NCBI RefSeq assembly: GCF_009017495.1
Contig: NZ_CP044990.1
Coordinates: 949,001 to 1,013,000 of the forward strand
Source of the DNA: Deinococcus sp. AJ005
GTDB lineage: Bacteria; Deinococcota; Deinococci; Deinococcales; Deinococcaceae
Direction: 5' to 3'
Length of the DNA stretch: 64,000 bases
Under the pieces are notes generated by a model, which did no database searches, was not told the DNA's origin, and was given only the letters and a program-made list of their open reading frames with translations. A program made the translations under genes and the position numbers. Positions 30,021 to 38,121 of the stretch are shown piece after piece (the stretch's first letter is position 1; each line of letters begins with the position of its first letter).

Positions 30021-30406
30021 AGGTGTCGCCTCATGTGGCGCAGTGTAGAGGGGTTGCGGGGTGTGGGTTGTCGGTTGTGGGAACAGAGGATGCGGTACGC
30101 GGCGCACGGGATGCGGAAAAAAAGGGGCCAGCGTTCTTTGATTACGGCGTTGCAGAGCTTTTCTCCCTTTCCGCTCGTGGGTGACTCGCAGATCTACTGA
30201 GCAGAGTGCTGGCATAAGGGGGCAGTTCAGCAGCGAACTCGCTTTCGGAAGACCGAAGCCACTCCATCTTCAGCGCTTGATGCTGTACTGGGAGCAAAGC
30301 AGGCCATTCAGGCTTTTCCCACCGCCCACAACCGACAGCCCACAACCCCGCCCACCGTGAACCGCGTCCCCGAACCATCAAAAGAGGCATGCTAGCCTCA
30401 GCCCTT
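30021..30406. other. Intergenic region between dppA-like gene and map
   Basis: About 390 nt without a gene. It contains the dppA-like promoter and micro-ORF, a pair of long inverted repeats (30058-30081 and 30325-30354) and an AAAGAGGC tract just before map. The sequence between the arms has no coding character. Confidence 0.6.
30058..30354. repeat. Element bounded by inverted repeats
   Basis: The left arm GGGGTGTGGGTTGTCGG continues with TTGTGGG (30058-30081); the right arm at 30325-30354 read on the minus strand is nearly the same (GGGGTTGTGGGCTGTCGG then TTGTGGG), about 23 of 25 matching. About 240 nt of non-coding sequence lie between. It may be another small repeat element or a decayed MITE; no target-site duplication is obvious. 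Confidence 0.55.
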
Positions 30407-31168
30407 ATGAGCCGCGTTTCCCTGAAATCCGCCCGCGAGATCGAGGCCATGCGCCGCGCGGGGGCGCTGGTCGCCGAAACCTTCCGCGTTCTCGATCCTT
30501 TCGTCAAACCCGGCGTCACCCTGGCCGAACTGGACCGTATCGCCGAGGAACATATCCGTAAGGCCGGGGCCATTCCCGCCTACCTGGGCTACGGCCCGCG
30601 CAACAATCCTTTTCCGGCCACCATCTGCGCCAGCGTCAACGAGGTGATCTGCCACGGTATCCCCGATGGGCGCGTGCTGCTGGACGGCGACATCATCGGC
30701 GTGGACATCGGTGTGCTGATGGGCGGTGTATACGGAGATGCCTGCTTTACCTACACGGTGGGCAACGTCACACCAGAGGTTCAGGCGCTGGTGGATACCA
30801 CCCGTGAATCTCTGAATGCCGGCCTGGAAGTGGTGCGCCCGAATGCCCGCACGGGCGATATCGGCCACGCCATCCAGACCCTGGCGGAAGGCCGGGGGTA
30901 CGGCGTGGTGCGCGAGTACACCGGTCACGGCATCGGCAAGCGGCTGCACGAGGAACCCACCATCTACCACCACGGGGCGCGCTACACCGGCCTCAAATTG
31001 CAGCCCGGCATGGTCTTTACCATCGAGCCGATGATCAACCTGGGCCGCCCCGAGACCCGTCTGCTGGCCGACGGCTGGACCGTGATCACCGCCGACAAGC
31101 AACCCAGCGCCCAGTTTGAACACACGCTGGTGGTGACGGCGAAGGGCCATGAAATCCTGACCCTGTGA
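30407..31168 (+). CDS. map: Methionine aminopeptidase, type I
   Basis: 253 residues, usual type I length. Start SLKSAREIEAMRRAGALVAET and the five metal ligands are visible: Asp in GVDIGVLMGG, Asp in YGDACFTY, His in TGHGIGKRLHEEP, Glu in FTIEPMINLG and Glu in FEHTLVV. It removes N-terminal Met from nascent proteins. The ATG at 30407 is chosen from homology; an ATG at 30389 is possible. The stop overlaps the GTG start of the pentapeptide-repeat gene (GTGA). Confidence 0.96.
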   Translation: MSRVSLKSAREIEAMRRAGALVAETFRVLDPFVKPGVTLAELDRIAEEHIRKAGAIPAYLGYGPRNNPFPATICASVNEVICHGIPDGRVLLDGDIIGVDIGVLMGGVYGDACFTYTVGNVTPEVQALVDTTRESLNAGLEVVRPNARTGDIGHAIQTLAEGRGYGVVREYTGHGIGKRLHEEPTIYHHGARYTGLKLQPGMVFTIEPMINLGRPETRLLADGWTVITADKQPSAQFEHTLVVTAKGHEILTL

Positions 31169-31836
31169 CCCGGCAACCTCTGAACATCAAACCTCCCAGC
31201 CCGCCAAAGTTTCCGCGCGGCGGGTTGCGGACCCTCGCGTCGTCCGATTTAGAGGATGAATCGGTCTATCGGGGCGGCGTGATCGAGGGTCTTTCGCTGG
31301 ACGCTGGCACGCTGCAAACCGTGTCTTTCGAGGGCGTCGTCTTCCGCGAGGTCAACCTGAGCGGCGTGGCGTGGAACCTCATTCGCCTCAAAGATGTGCG
31401 CTTCGAGGGTTGTGACCTGAGCGGCGCGAAATGGACCGAAGCGGCGCTGGAACGCGTGCAGTTCACCGATTGCCGCCTGACGGGCCTGCAACTGCCGGGG
31501 GCCGTGCTGCGCCACGTCCGCCTGACCCGCGCCCTGGCTCCGCTGTCTCTGTGGCCGGATGTGGAGGCAAAGCACCTGTGGCTGGAGGACTGCGATCTGA
31601 CCGAAGCCGTCCTTATGGACGCCAAACTGCCCGGCGCAGTCTTCAGAAATTGCGTGCTGGGCAAGACCGAGTTTCACGGCGCGGAGATGGACGGGGCCGA
31701 TCTGCGGGCCTCGGCGCTGGCGGGGGTGCGGCTGGGGCTGCGCGAACTGGTGGGTGTGACCCTCGAACCCGTCCAGCTTCTGGATCTGGCGCACCTGCTG
31801 GGCGTGCGGGTGGAAGAGTTGCCGGATCAGGTTTAG
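31165..31836 (+). CDS. Pentapeptide-repeat protein
   Basis: 223 residues dominated by A(D/N)LxX-type units between about 45 and 185, for example FREVNLSG, FEGCDLSGAKW, LEDCDLTEAVL and FHGAEMDGADLRAS, separated by a less regular segment near 120-135. Such proteins form right-handed quadrilateral helices; some mimic DNA and protect gyrase, but this one cannot be assigned a target. GTG at 31165 overlaps the map stop codon, implying translational coupling with map. Confidence 0.85.
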   Translation: MTRQPLNIKPPSPPKFPRGGLRTLASSDLEDESVYRGGVIEGLSLDAGTLQTVSFEGVVFREVNLSGVAWNLIRLKDVRFEGCDLSGAKWTEAALERVQFTDCRLTGLQLPGAVLRHVRLTRALAPLSLWPDVEAKHLWLEDCDLTEAVLMDAKLPGAVFRNCVLGKTEFHGAEMDGADLRASALAGVRLGLRELVGVTLEPVQLLDLAHLLGVRVEELPDQV

Positions 31837-31940
31837 GTTCGCAGCCTCCGTTCGGGCAGGAGGATGCAGGGATGGAACGGCCCAGCAGCAGTGACGCAGC
31901 CGTTCTGTATCAGCCTGTCATCAACTGCCCGGTTCACACT

Positions 31941-32615
31941 ATGAACATGCACCTGACCCTGCTGCCCATTTTGCTGACCTCGCTGCTGCTGGGCGCTGCG
32001 CCGCAAGCCATGGCAGGTCCGTCTACAGCAGGATTGTCTATAGCAGCAAAGGTGCCCACCATCCTGAGTTCCATTCCTGCCGAGGAGGGCATCTATGCCC
32101 AGGTCACTGCCGCGCAGCAGAACGCGGGCGTCACGGTCTTGCAACTGCGTGGTGTGCCCGGCGGCCAGCAACTTCCGCCGCTGCGCGTAGGCCAGTGGCC
32201 TGCAGGCGTTCAGGCCGGGCGTCTTGCCGGTGCCGTGCTGCGTGTCAGCGCCGAGCGGGAGCCGGATGGCGGCAGCATCTCTCTGACCCTCACGCGGGGC
32301 GGCAAGGACCGTCCGCTGTTGACCCTGCTTGCGGGTGTGCGTCCTGCCGATCCCCTGGGCCTGGGTCTCTCGTTCAAGAAGGTCACCGCCAGCAGCGTGA
32401 TCCTCCAGAGTGCCGATCAGCCCGCACAACAGCGCACGGTGCGTCCGGGGGATCGGGTGACCCTGACGTCCCCGCAAGGCAAGGTCTGCGTGCAGGTATA
32501 CGCCATCATGCCCGTCCGCGCCGATTTCTCAGAACGGGGTGCGCCACCGGTCATCACGGGATACCGCGTCACGCTGGGCCTGCTGACGCCGGACCCGGCC
32601 ACCGACTGTGCCTGA
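31941..32615 (+). CDS. Hypothetical secreted protein
   Basis: 224 residues with a signal peptide (MHLTLLPILLTSLLLGAAPQAMAG, shown partly) cleaved near residue 25. The mature region is beta-rich, with QLRGVPGGQQLPPLRVGQWP and a C-terminal KVCVQVYAIMPV segment; a Cys pair (KVCVQ and the C-terminal DCA) may form a disulfide. Family unknown. The ATG at 31941 is preferred because the signal peptide begins there; an in-frame ATG at 31872 would add a hydrophilic extension. Repeat copy B begins 14 nt after the stop. Confidence 0.75.
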   Translation: MNMHLTLLPILLTSLLLGAAPQAMAGPSTAGLSIAAKVPTILSSIPAEEGIYAQVTAAQQNAGVTVLQLRGVPGGQQLPPLRVGQWPAGVQAGRLAGAVLRVSAEREPDGGSISLTLTRGGKDRPLLTLLAGVRPADPLGLGLSFKKVTASSVILQSADQPAQQRTVRPGDRVTLTSPQGKVCVQVYAIMPVRADFSERGAPPVITGYRVTLGLLTPDPATDCA

Positions 32616-32628
32616 TTTCGACTATGTC

Positions 32629-32761
32629 TGATACGGCTTCCGATTAGAGGGTGTTGAAAAACCCATAATCCGAGCTGAGCGAAAAGGAGAAAAACGGGTG
32701 CTGGGCGTGGAGGGAACGGCACTGTTCCGATTCCTGCACGAAACAAACGGAGTCCGTATGA
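32629..32761 (-). repeat. Small intergenic repeat with inverted ends (copy B)
   Basis: A 133-bp element with ends TGATACGGCTTCCG (32629-32642) and, reversed, TCATACGGACTCCG (32761-32748). Internal parts such as AGGGTGTTGAAAAACCC and TTCCGATTCCTGCACGA correspond to parts of copy A read from the other strand, in the same order. It lies between convergent genes, like A and C. Confidence 0.75.
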
Positions 32762-32792
32762 TTCGTCGGCCCGCCACCCCCACAAGCAGCAA

Positions 32793-32819
32793 TTGACCCC
32801 CACTTCTCGCGGGGGTCAA
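32793..32819. terminator. Hairpin between convergent genes
   Basis: TTGACCCCC (32793-32801) pairs perfectly with GGGGGTCAA (32811-32819) around a 9-nt loop. Neither strand shows a clean U-tract right after it, so termination is plausible but not certain; it stands 21 nt beyond the stop of the metalloprotease gene. Confidence 0.55.
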
Positions 32820-32840
32820 CAGGTCAGTCTTTAAAAAATT

Positions 32841-34805
32841 TCAGCGCACCGTCCGCAGGAATTCCAGCAACTCTGCCGAGGGCGCCTGCTCGGTGGCGGT
32901 CTGCTGGCGGTCACTCTGGAGGGCGTCGAACAGCGGCACAGCCACCTCGTCGGCGTGATCGTCATGCATCTGTTGCGCTGTCGGGGCCGAGGTGGGCCGG
33001 GTGGCGTTCAGGGTTGTGACGCCGTTGTTGTTGCCGCTCCAGTAACGGGTAAAGGAGAGGGTCAGGTTGCCCCAGTCGTCCCAATCGCGGAGCGGGGCGG
33101 AGTAGACCGGCTTGGGATTCCCGCTGTTGTCCCTGTCGAACGTGACGTCGAACTTCACCGGCTTGGCGTCGATCACGCCGTCGAAATTCCAATCGACATC
33201 AAAGGCCCCGCGCCCCAGCCCGCCGCGCTCGTCCAGTGCATTCTCGTTCAGGACAGCGCTGGAGCCGTCCGAGTAGTCCATCTTGAAGTTGTCCGAGCAT
33301 GGCCCGCCCGGCAGGTCACAGCGGTTGAATACCCCCAGCTTTTCGCGAGTCACCTTCCCGGCGTTGTAAGCCCACGGCAGCTCTGCGCCCTTCTGGTTAA
33401 AAGTCTGCGGCAGCCCGTTGAGCTGGTAGGCGTAATTCATGATGCTGAGGTAATTGGGCTTGTAGTTCGGGCCGTTCTCAAAGCCGCCATGCCGCAGCCC
33501 CAGGTTGTGTCCAAGTTCATGCATCAGGGTCGCGGCCTGAAAGTTCACCAGCAGGTTCCGGCGGTTGAGGCTCAGATCATCGAGGGCAAGGCCGTCGAAG
33601 CCAAAGTCCCCCAGCGTCACGATCAGGTCGTTGCCGTTGATCTCGGCGTACCCGCTGCTGCCCGCCTTGCCGTCTGCCTGCTGACTGTTGGCGAACAGGA
33701 CATAGTGAAACAGGTTGCGCCGCAGCGCGCTCTGGTTCTTGGCCTTGATGCTGTAGATTTCAGAGCAGCCGCCAGCGGCCTGTTCCTTCGTGGGTTCGAT
33801 TGTCGTACACGCCTGAAACGCGACTGCGTTGCCGCCGCCAAGGTTGTATTTGTTCCCGTACAGCGTGCCGGTATCGATATGCACTGCAATGTTGCGGGCG
33901 GCAAACACCTTGACCAGTTTGTCCAGCGCCGCCTCAAGGGGCGTGGTGGCCTGGTCCTGGGAGGGCATGTAATCTATTTCCAGGAACAGGTCGCGCACGC
34001 CCGCCCTCGCGCCCAGCGCGTAGACGTCCAGCGCCCCATACTTCATGCCCGGCGCTTCGGCCATGTCCGGGATACCGTCCAGATCGAGGTCGGCGGCCAG
34101 CGGCGCGATGTTATTGGGTCCGAAGGGCGTCAGCCAGTCGTTCGCCGTCCAGTCGGAGGCGGTGTCGGTATCGGCGAGATTCAGAGCGCGGCTCAGCGCC
34201 CTTCCATACCTGTTCTCCCCGATCTGGAGCGGCAGGGCATTGGCCCCCTTCCAGGCCCCTGGGGTCAGCGGCTGGGCGGTGTTGTCGCCGAAGCGCACCA
34301 TGTCCACCGTCGCGCCCTGGCTGGTCAGTTCCACGAAGCCGCTGTCGAACCAGTTGGGAATCCAGTCGCCATCGTGGACATAAATCTGCTTGGCTTCCTT
34401 GGTAATGTTGTCGGCAAATGTGGAGACGCCCTGACCGCCGATCAGGATGTACTCGCCCGGTTCGATCATCAGGTCCGGCAGCGGGTAACTGCGGGGCTTG
34501 AGTTCGTCGTCGTAGGGGGCCACCCGCTGGCTGCTGTACGCCCGCACCTGATAGTTCTTCAGGTTGATCGCCTTGTCCGTGCCGTTGTAGACTTCCATCC
34601 ACGCGGCAGAGTCGCTGAAATAACTGGTGCTGATCTCGCTGATCCGCAGGTCGCTTGTGGCCACGGTGGTGACGGGCGGTTTGGAGGGTTCGGTGACCAC
34701 CGGGGGCTTCTCAGGTTCCGTAACAACAGGCGAATTCTGCTCACTGCAAGCGGCGAGAAGCAGCGACAACGTCAATGGAAGGGCCAGAATACGGGTATAT
34801 TTCAC
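32841..34805 (-). CDS. Lipoprotein with lamin-tail domain and zinc-metalloprotease motif
   Basis: 654 residues. A lipoprotein signal peptide ends in LLLAACS (Cys20), followed by a Pro/Thr/Glu linker with repeated EPxKPPV units. Residues 50-215 resemble a lamin-tail (LTD) domain (LRISEISTSYF, WMEVYNGTDKAINLKNYQV). Residues about 240-600 hold a zincin-like region with the extended metzincin motif HELGHNLGLRHGG and a downstream YLSIMNYAY Met-turn. A calcium-loop-like DLDLDGIPD lies between. It is probably a surface-anchored protease. A good AGGAGA site precedes the ATG. Related lamin-tail or zincin lipoproteins occur in several bacteria, but this domain pairing is one I cannot name. Confidence 0.85.
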   Translation of the reverse strand: MKYTRILALPLTLSLLLAACSEQNSPVVTEPEKPPVVTEPSKPPVTTVATSDLRISEISTSYFSDSAAWMEVYNGTDKAINLKNYQVRAYSSQRVAPYDDELKPRSYPLPDLMIEPGEYILIGGQGVSTFADNITKEAKQIYVHDGDWIPNWFDSGFVELTSQGATVDMVRFGDNTAQPLTPGAWKGANALPLQIGENRYGRALSRALNLADTDTASDWTANDWLTPFGPNNIAPLAADLDLDGIPDMAEAPGMKYGALDVYALGARAGVRDLFLEIDYMPSQDQATTPLEAALDKLVKVFAARNIAVHIDTGTLYGNKYNLGGGNAVAFQACTTIEPTKEQAAGGCSEIYSIKAKNQSALRRNLFHYVLFANSQQADGKAGSSGYAEINGNDLIVTLGDFGFDGLALDDLSLNRRNLLVNFQAATLMHELGHNLGLRHGGFENGPNYKPNYLSIMNYAYQLNGLPQTFNQKGAELPWAYNAGKVTREKLGVFNRCDLPGGPCSDNFKMDYSDGSSAVLNENALDERGGLGRGAFDVDWNFDGVIDAKPVKFDVTFDRDNSGNPKPVYSAPLRDWDDWGNLTLSFTRYWSGNNNGVTTLNATRPTSAPTAQQMHDDHADEVAVPLFDALQSDRQQTATEQAPSAELLEFLRTVR

Positions 34806-35148
34806 GGATTCTCCTGTCTAGAAACCAGACTGTAATTAAGAAAGACGAAAAGACGACGAGTTTCGGCCAAACACAACCACAAATGTACTCCGACGAAGGA
34901 TCTGCCCCTATTTCGGCTCTCCTGGTCACTGCGTTGCGGCTTGCGGCCTCACTTTACATCAAATGTTCATCTTCACAATAGCTCGGCTAGATTTGACAGA
35001 AGTGTGCCTTCCACCCTCTACAGCGGGTTGGAAGACCGGATGTCATATTTATCGAGTCCAGCACCCGTCCGGGCAATCTGGACATCATGGCGTCTATTGG
35101 CGAAATCAGTGCTGCCGCAGCCGGGCGGGCGGGGCCATCCAGAACAGC
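34806..35148. other. Intergenic region between two minus-strand genes
   Basis: 343 nt with no gene. It is richer in A+T than its surroundings around 34820-34900 and 34960-35060 and should contain the metalloprotease promoter; TTAATTACAGT on the minus strand (near 34830) is a candidate -10 region. No repeat or strong hairpin is visible. Confidence 0.5.
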
Positions 35149-35670
35149 TTAAGTTCGCACACGTACAGCCAAAGCCTCGAAGCGCTCTCCCAGAAAATGC
35201 CCCTGCGTCAGCATCCGGTCTGCGGGGGCGTGGTGCTGGGCCAGTGCCCCGGCCACGCCGTCGCTGATCAGTTTCAACTGTTCGCGCAGCAGTTCTTCGG
35301 CGTCCTGGCCCCGCTCGTTCAGTCGGGTACGGGCGGTGGGAGTCAGGTTCAGGTAGGCGCGCAGGGTGGCGGGCAGATACTCGTTGCGGGCCTGCCGGAT
35401 CAGGTAGGCGCTGTGGGGGTCCAGTTCCTCGGCTGGCGTGTCCTGAAGGCGGCACAGCAACGCCAGCGCGTACAGGCGGTGCGGTTCGGGCAGGCGCAGG
35501 GCCAGTTCGGCGGCGCTGTCGGGAGCCGGGGGTGAAGTGTCAGGCGTAGTGGTCTCCAGGACATCCAGACGCAGAAGCTCCAGCCGGTGGCGGTGGATCA
35601 TCTGGCGGCGTAGCAGCGGAAAGGCAAACAGGCTGCCAAAGAAAAATAGGGGAACCAGAACTTCTTCCAC
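35149..35670 (-). CDS. Hypothetical single-pass membrane protein
   Basis: 173 residues. One N-terminal hydrophobic segment (VLVPLFFFGSLFAFPLL) is followed by a basic stretch and a cytosolic helical domain rich in Leu, Arg, Glu and Ala (LPEPHRLYALALLCRL, then LREQLKLISDGVAGAL). No conserved family is recognised. The start at 35670 has AGGAGGTTTC upstream. It is divergent from the spoVS-like gene, which begins 173 nt away. Confidence 0.75.
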   Translation of the reverse strand: MEEVLVPLFFFGSLFAFPLLRRQMIHRHRLELLRLDVLETTTPDTSPPAPDSAAELALRLPEPHRLYALALLCRLQDTPAEELDPHSAYLIRQARNEYLPATLRAYLNLTPTARTRLNERGQDAEELLREQLKLISDGVAGALAQHHAPADRMLTQGHFLGERFEALAVRVRT

Positions 35671-35843
35671 GTTTGAAACCTCCTGTCAGTTGGGCTTCAC
35701 GCTATCCGCTCGCCCTCCGCTGCGGCGTCCGTCCAAAGGCGGAGACTGGCAGGCCAGCGCAGGAGACACCCGCCGGGGGAATTGCCCACTGGACCGCCGT
35801 CGCCTAGACTCCGGGTGATTCAGTTCCTGGAGGAACCCCAGCC

Positions 35844-36140
35844 TTGGAAACCCTGCGCGTCTCTGCCACTTCCCGCCCCAACGCCATCGCCGGAGCCATT
35901 GCGGCCCTGCTGCGGTCCCAAGGCAGCGTGGAAATTCAGGCTATCGGCCCCGCCGCCGTCAACCAGACAGTTAAGGCGCTGGCGATTGCGCGCGGTTACC
36001 TCGTGAACGACGGTCTGGACCTGTGTGCCCAGCCGGAATTCGTCAAGCTGGACGTGCAGCACGAGGAACGCACCGCGCTGAAATTCAGTGTGCTGGCGCA
36101 ACCTCTGGCGGTTCCACTGCCCATCTCCGGCGCAAAGTAG
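35844..36140 (+). CDS. Stage V sporulation protein S (SpoVS) family protein
   Basis: A 98-residue Alba-like nucleic-acid-binding protein: LRVSATSRPNAIAGAIAALLR, GSVEIQAIGPAAVNQTVKALAIARGY and the closing hydrophobic strands match SpoVS. In non-sporulating bacteria such as Deinococcus-Thermus the role is unknown, probably RNA or DNA binding. It starts at TTG 35844 with a GGAGGA site 9 nt upstream, and is followed by a strong terminator. Confidence 0.92.
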   Translation: METLRVSATSRPNAIAGAIAALLRSQGSVEIQAIGPAAVNQTVKALAIARGYLVNDGLDLCAQPEFVKLDVQHEERTALKFSVLAQPLAVPLPISGAK

Positions 36141-36208
36141 GGCCTGCTCCACGTAAATTCAGCGCCTCCCAGCTCTCATGAAACCTGAGTGGGGTACGCT
36201 AAGATATA

Positions 36209-36245
36209 GAGAGCGAAATCTCTGATTGAGGCTCGCTCTCTTTTT
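36209..36245 (+). terminator. Terminator of the spoVS-like gene
   Basis: GAGAGCGA (36209-36216) pairs with TCGCTCTC (36233-36240), followed directly by TTTTT. Confidence 0.85.
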
Positions 36246-36305
36246 CACTTATGACTGGCCGGACCCGTTTCAGGGCCGCGCCCCACTTCCCGGAGGAAGT
36301 TCCCT

Positions 36306-36983
36306 ATGTTTCTTGGCCCCTACACCATCCCGATCATCATCGTGTTCGTGGCATCCCTGCTGATTCAGGGTTACCTGAGCCGCACCTACAAAAAGTGGGG
36401 ACAGGTCCGCAATGCCCGTGGCCTGACCGGCGCGGACGTGGCCCGCATGATGCTGGACGACGGCGGCCTGCATGACGTGAAGATCATCGCCGTTCCCGGC
36501 AACCTGACCGATCACTACGATCCTGGCAAGAAGACTGTCAACCTCAGCGAGAGCGTGTTTGGCGTCGCCAGCGTCGGCGCGATGGCGGTGGCCGCCCACG
36601 AAGTCGGCCACGCCATGCAGGACAAGGTACGGATGCCCGCGTTGGTGCTGCGCGGCAAGATGGCCGTGCCCCTGAGCCTGGGCATGAATCTGGCCCCGTG
36701 GCTGCTCTTGGCGGGCATCTTCCTGAAGCTGTCGGGCCTGCTGTGGCTGGGCGTGATCCTGTTCGGCGCGGCACTGATCTTTCATGTGGTCACGCTGCCC
36801 GTGGAATTCGATGCCAGCCGCCGGGCGCTGGTCTACCTGGACAGCCGGGGCCTGAACGGCACGGTAGAAGGCCAGGACGGAGCGAAGAACGTGCTGACCG
36901 CCGCCGCCCTGACCTATGTGGCCGGATTCGCGATGGCCCTAGTGCAATTCCTGAACATCCTGGGGATTGCCCGCAGCCGGTAG
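36306..36983 (+). CDS. Membrane zinc metallopeptidase, YugP family
   Basis: 225 residues with an N-terminal membrane helix, a cytosolic segment (RTYKKWGQVRNARGLTGADVARMML), the zinc-binding HEVGHAMQD (His-Glu-x-x-His) near 98-106 with an upstream DHYDPGKKTVNLSE block, and three further hydrophobic segments at about 125-165 and 200-220. This matches YugP/DUF peptidases of the cytoplasmic membrane; substrates are unknown. A GGAGGAAG site precedes the ATG. Confidence 0.92.
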   Translation: MFLGPYTIPIIIVFVASLLIQGYLSRTYKKWGQVRNARGLTGADVARMMLDDGGLHDVKIIAVPGNLTDHYDPGKKTVNLSESVFGVASVGAMAVAAHEVGHAMQDKVRMPALVLRGKMAVPLSLGMNLAPWLLLAGIFLKLSGLLWLGVILFGAALIFHVVTLPVEFDASRRALVYLDSRGLNGTVEGQDGAKNVLTAAALTYVAGFAMALVQFLNILGIARSR

Positions 36984-37002
36984 CACCAACCCACGCACAA
37001 AT

Positions 37003-37034
37003 AGAGGCGTCCTCCAAACGGGGCCGCCTCTTTG
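37003..37034. terminator. Hairpin terminator between convergent genes
   Basis: AGAGGCG (37003-37009) pairs with CGCCTCT (37025-37031), followed by TT on the + strand and, on the minus strand, by ATTTGTG. It separates the YugP-type gene from the SufT-like gene. Confidence 0.6.
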
Positions 37035-37048
37035 CTTGGCTTGATTTC

Positions 37049-37416
<368 letters not shown>

Positions 37417-37417
<1 letters not shown>

Positions 37418-37743
37418 CAGCTCGCCTCCCCTTCGGTGGGCAGGCCCGCTTCGGCCCAGGCCATCGTGCCGCCGCTCAGGTTGACCACCTTGCTATAGCC
37501 GTTCTGCATCAGGTACTCGCCCGCCTGCTTGCTGCGTGCGCCGCTGCGGCAGATCATCACCAGTTCCTTGTCCTTGGGCAGTTCCGAGAAACGGCTTTCC
37601 AGCTCACTCAGGGGCAACAGCGCCGCACCCTGGGCGTGAACCTCATCGTATTCGCTCTGCTCGCGCACGTCCACGAGCATTGCGCCGTTCTGTACGCGCT
37701 GCTGTCCTTCTTGTGGGGTCACTTCTTCCATAAGGAGCAGCAT
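37417..37743 (-). CDS. Rhodanese-domain sulfurtransferase
   Basis: A 108-residue single-domain rhodanese with the active-site loop VMICRSGARS (catalytic Cys) and the preceding LVDVREQSEYDEVHAQGA block. It would carry a persulfide. The ATG at 37743 has GAGG 9 nt upstream; Met5 is less well supported. It overlaps the start of the SufT-like gene. Confidence 0.92.
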
Positions 37744-37802
37744 AACCGAGTCCTCTGGGCGGAATGTGCCCCTCGCCAGAAGCTGTGGCCTATCCTGCGC
37801 CT

Positions 37803-38087
37803 ATGCCCCTGCCCGAAGGCGTGACCGTGATCGACCTGCGCCCCCCCGAACTGCGTTTTGCCCAGCCACTGGAAAAGCTGACCGCGTTGCCCGTTCTGGC
37901 TGTTTCTTTGCAGCAGATCGAGGACGGCGCGCATGGTCTGACTCCACAGACGGGGTCGCTGCTGGTGATCTGCGAACGGGGCGTGCGCTCCGGGCTGGCG
38001 GCGAAGTATCTGCGGTCCGATGGGCTGGACGCCGTTGCCTATCCGGGCGGGGTTCCGGCCCTGCTGCGAGAAGTGGGAAGCGGTTAA
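37803..38087 (+). CDS. Rhodanese-like protein
   Basis: A 94-residue, shortened rhodanese-like domain: VIDLRPPELRFAQPLEKL and the loop VICERGVRSGLAAKYL with a Cys at the catalytic position. It is divergent from the other rhodanese gene, 59 nt away, and lies 34 nt before the aminotransferase gene. TATCCT ends 6 nt before the ATG (leaderless type). The domain is truncated compared with standard rhodaneses, so catalysis is not certain. Confidence 0.85.
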   Translation: MPLPEGVTVIDLRPPELRFAQPLEKLTALPVLAVSLQQIEDGAHGLTPQTGSLLVICERGVRSGLAAKYLRSDGLDAVAYPGGVPALLREVGSG

Positions 38088-38121
38088 GTCCGGCGTCGGC
38101 TGACCCTCTACACTGACCCCC

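Noticed and set aside
30160..30190. CTTTTCTCCCTTTCCGCTCG resembling the interior of copy B
   Set aside because: Ends typical of the family are missing around it; the region is better described by its own inverted repeats.
32955..34835. A 626-codon open frame antisense to the metalloprotease lipoprotein gene
   Set aside because: No domain or signal; the opposite strand has lipobox and HExxH motifs.
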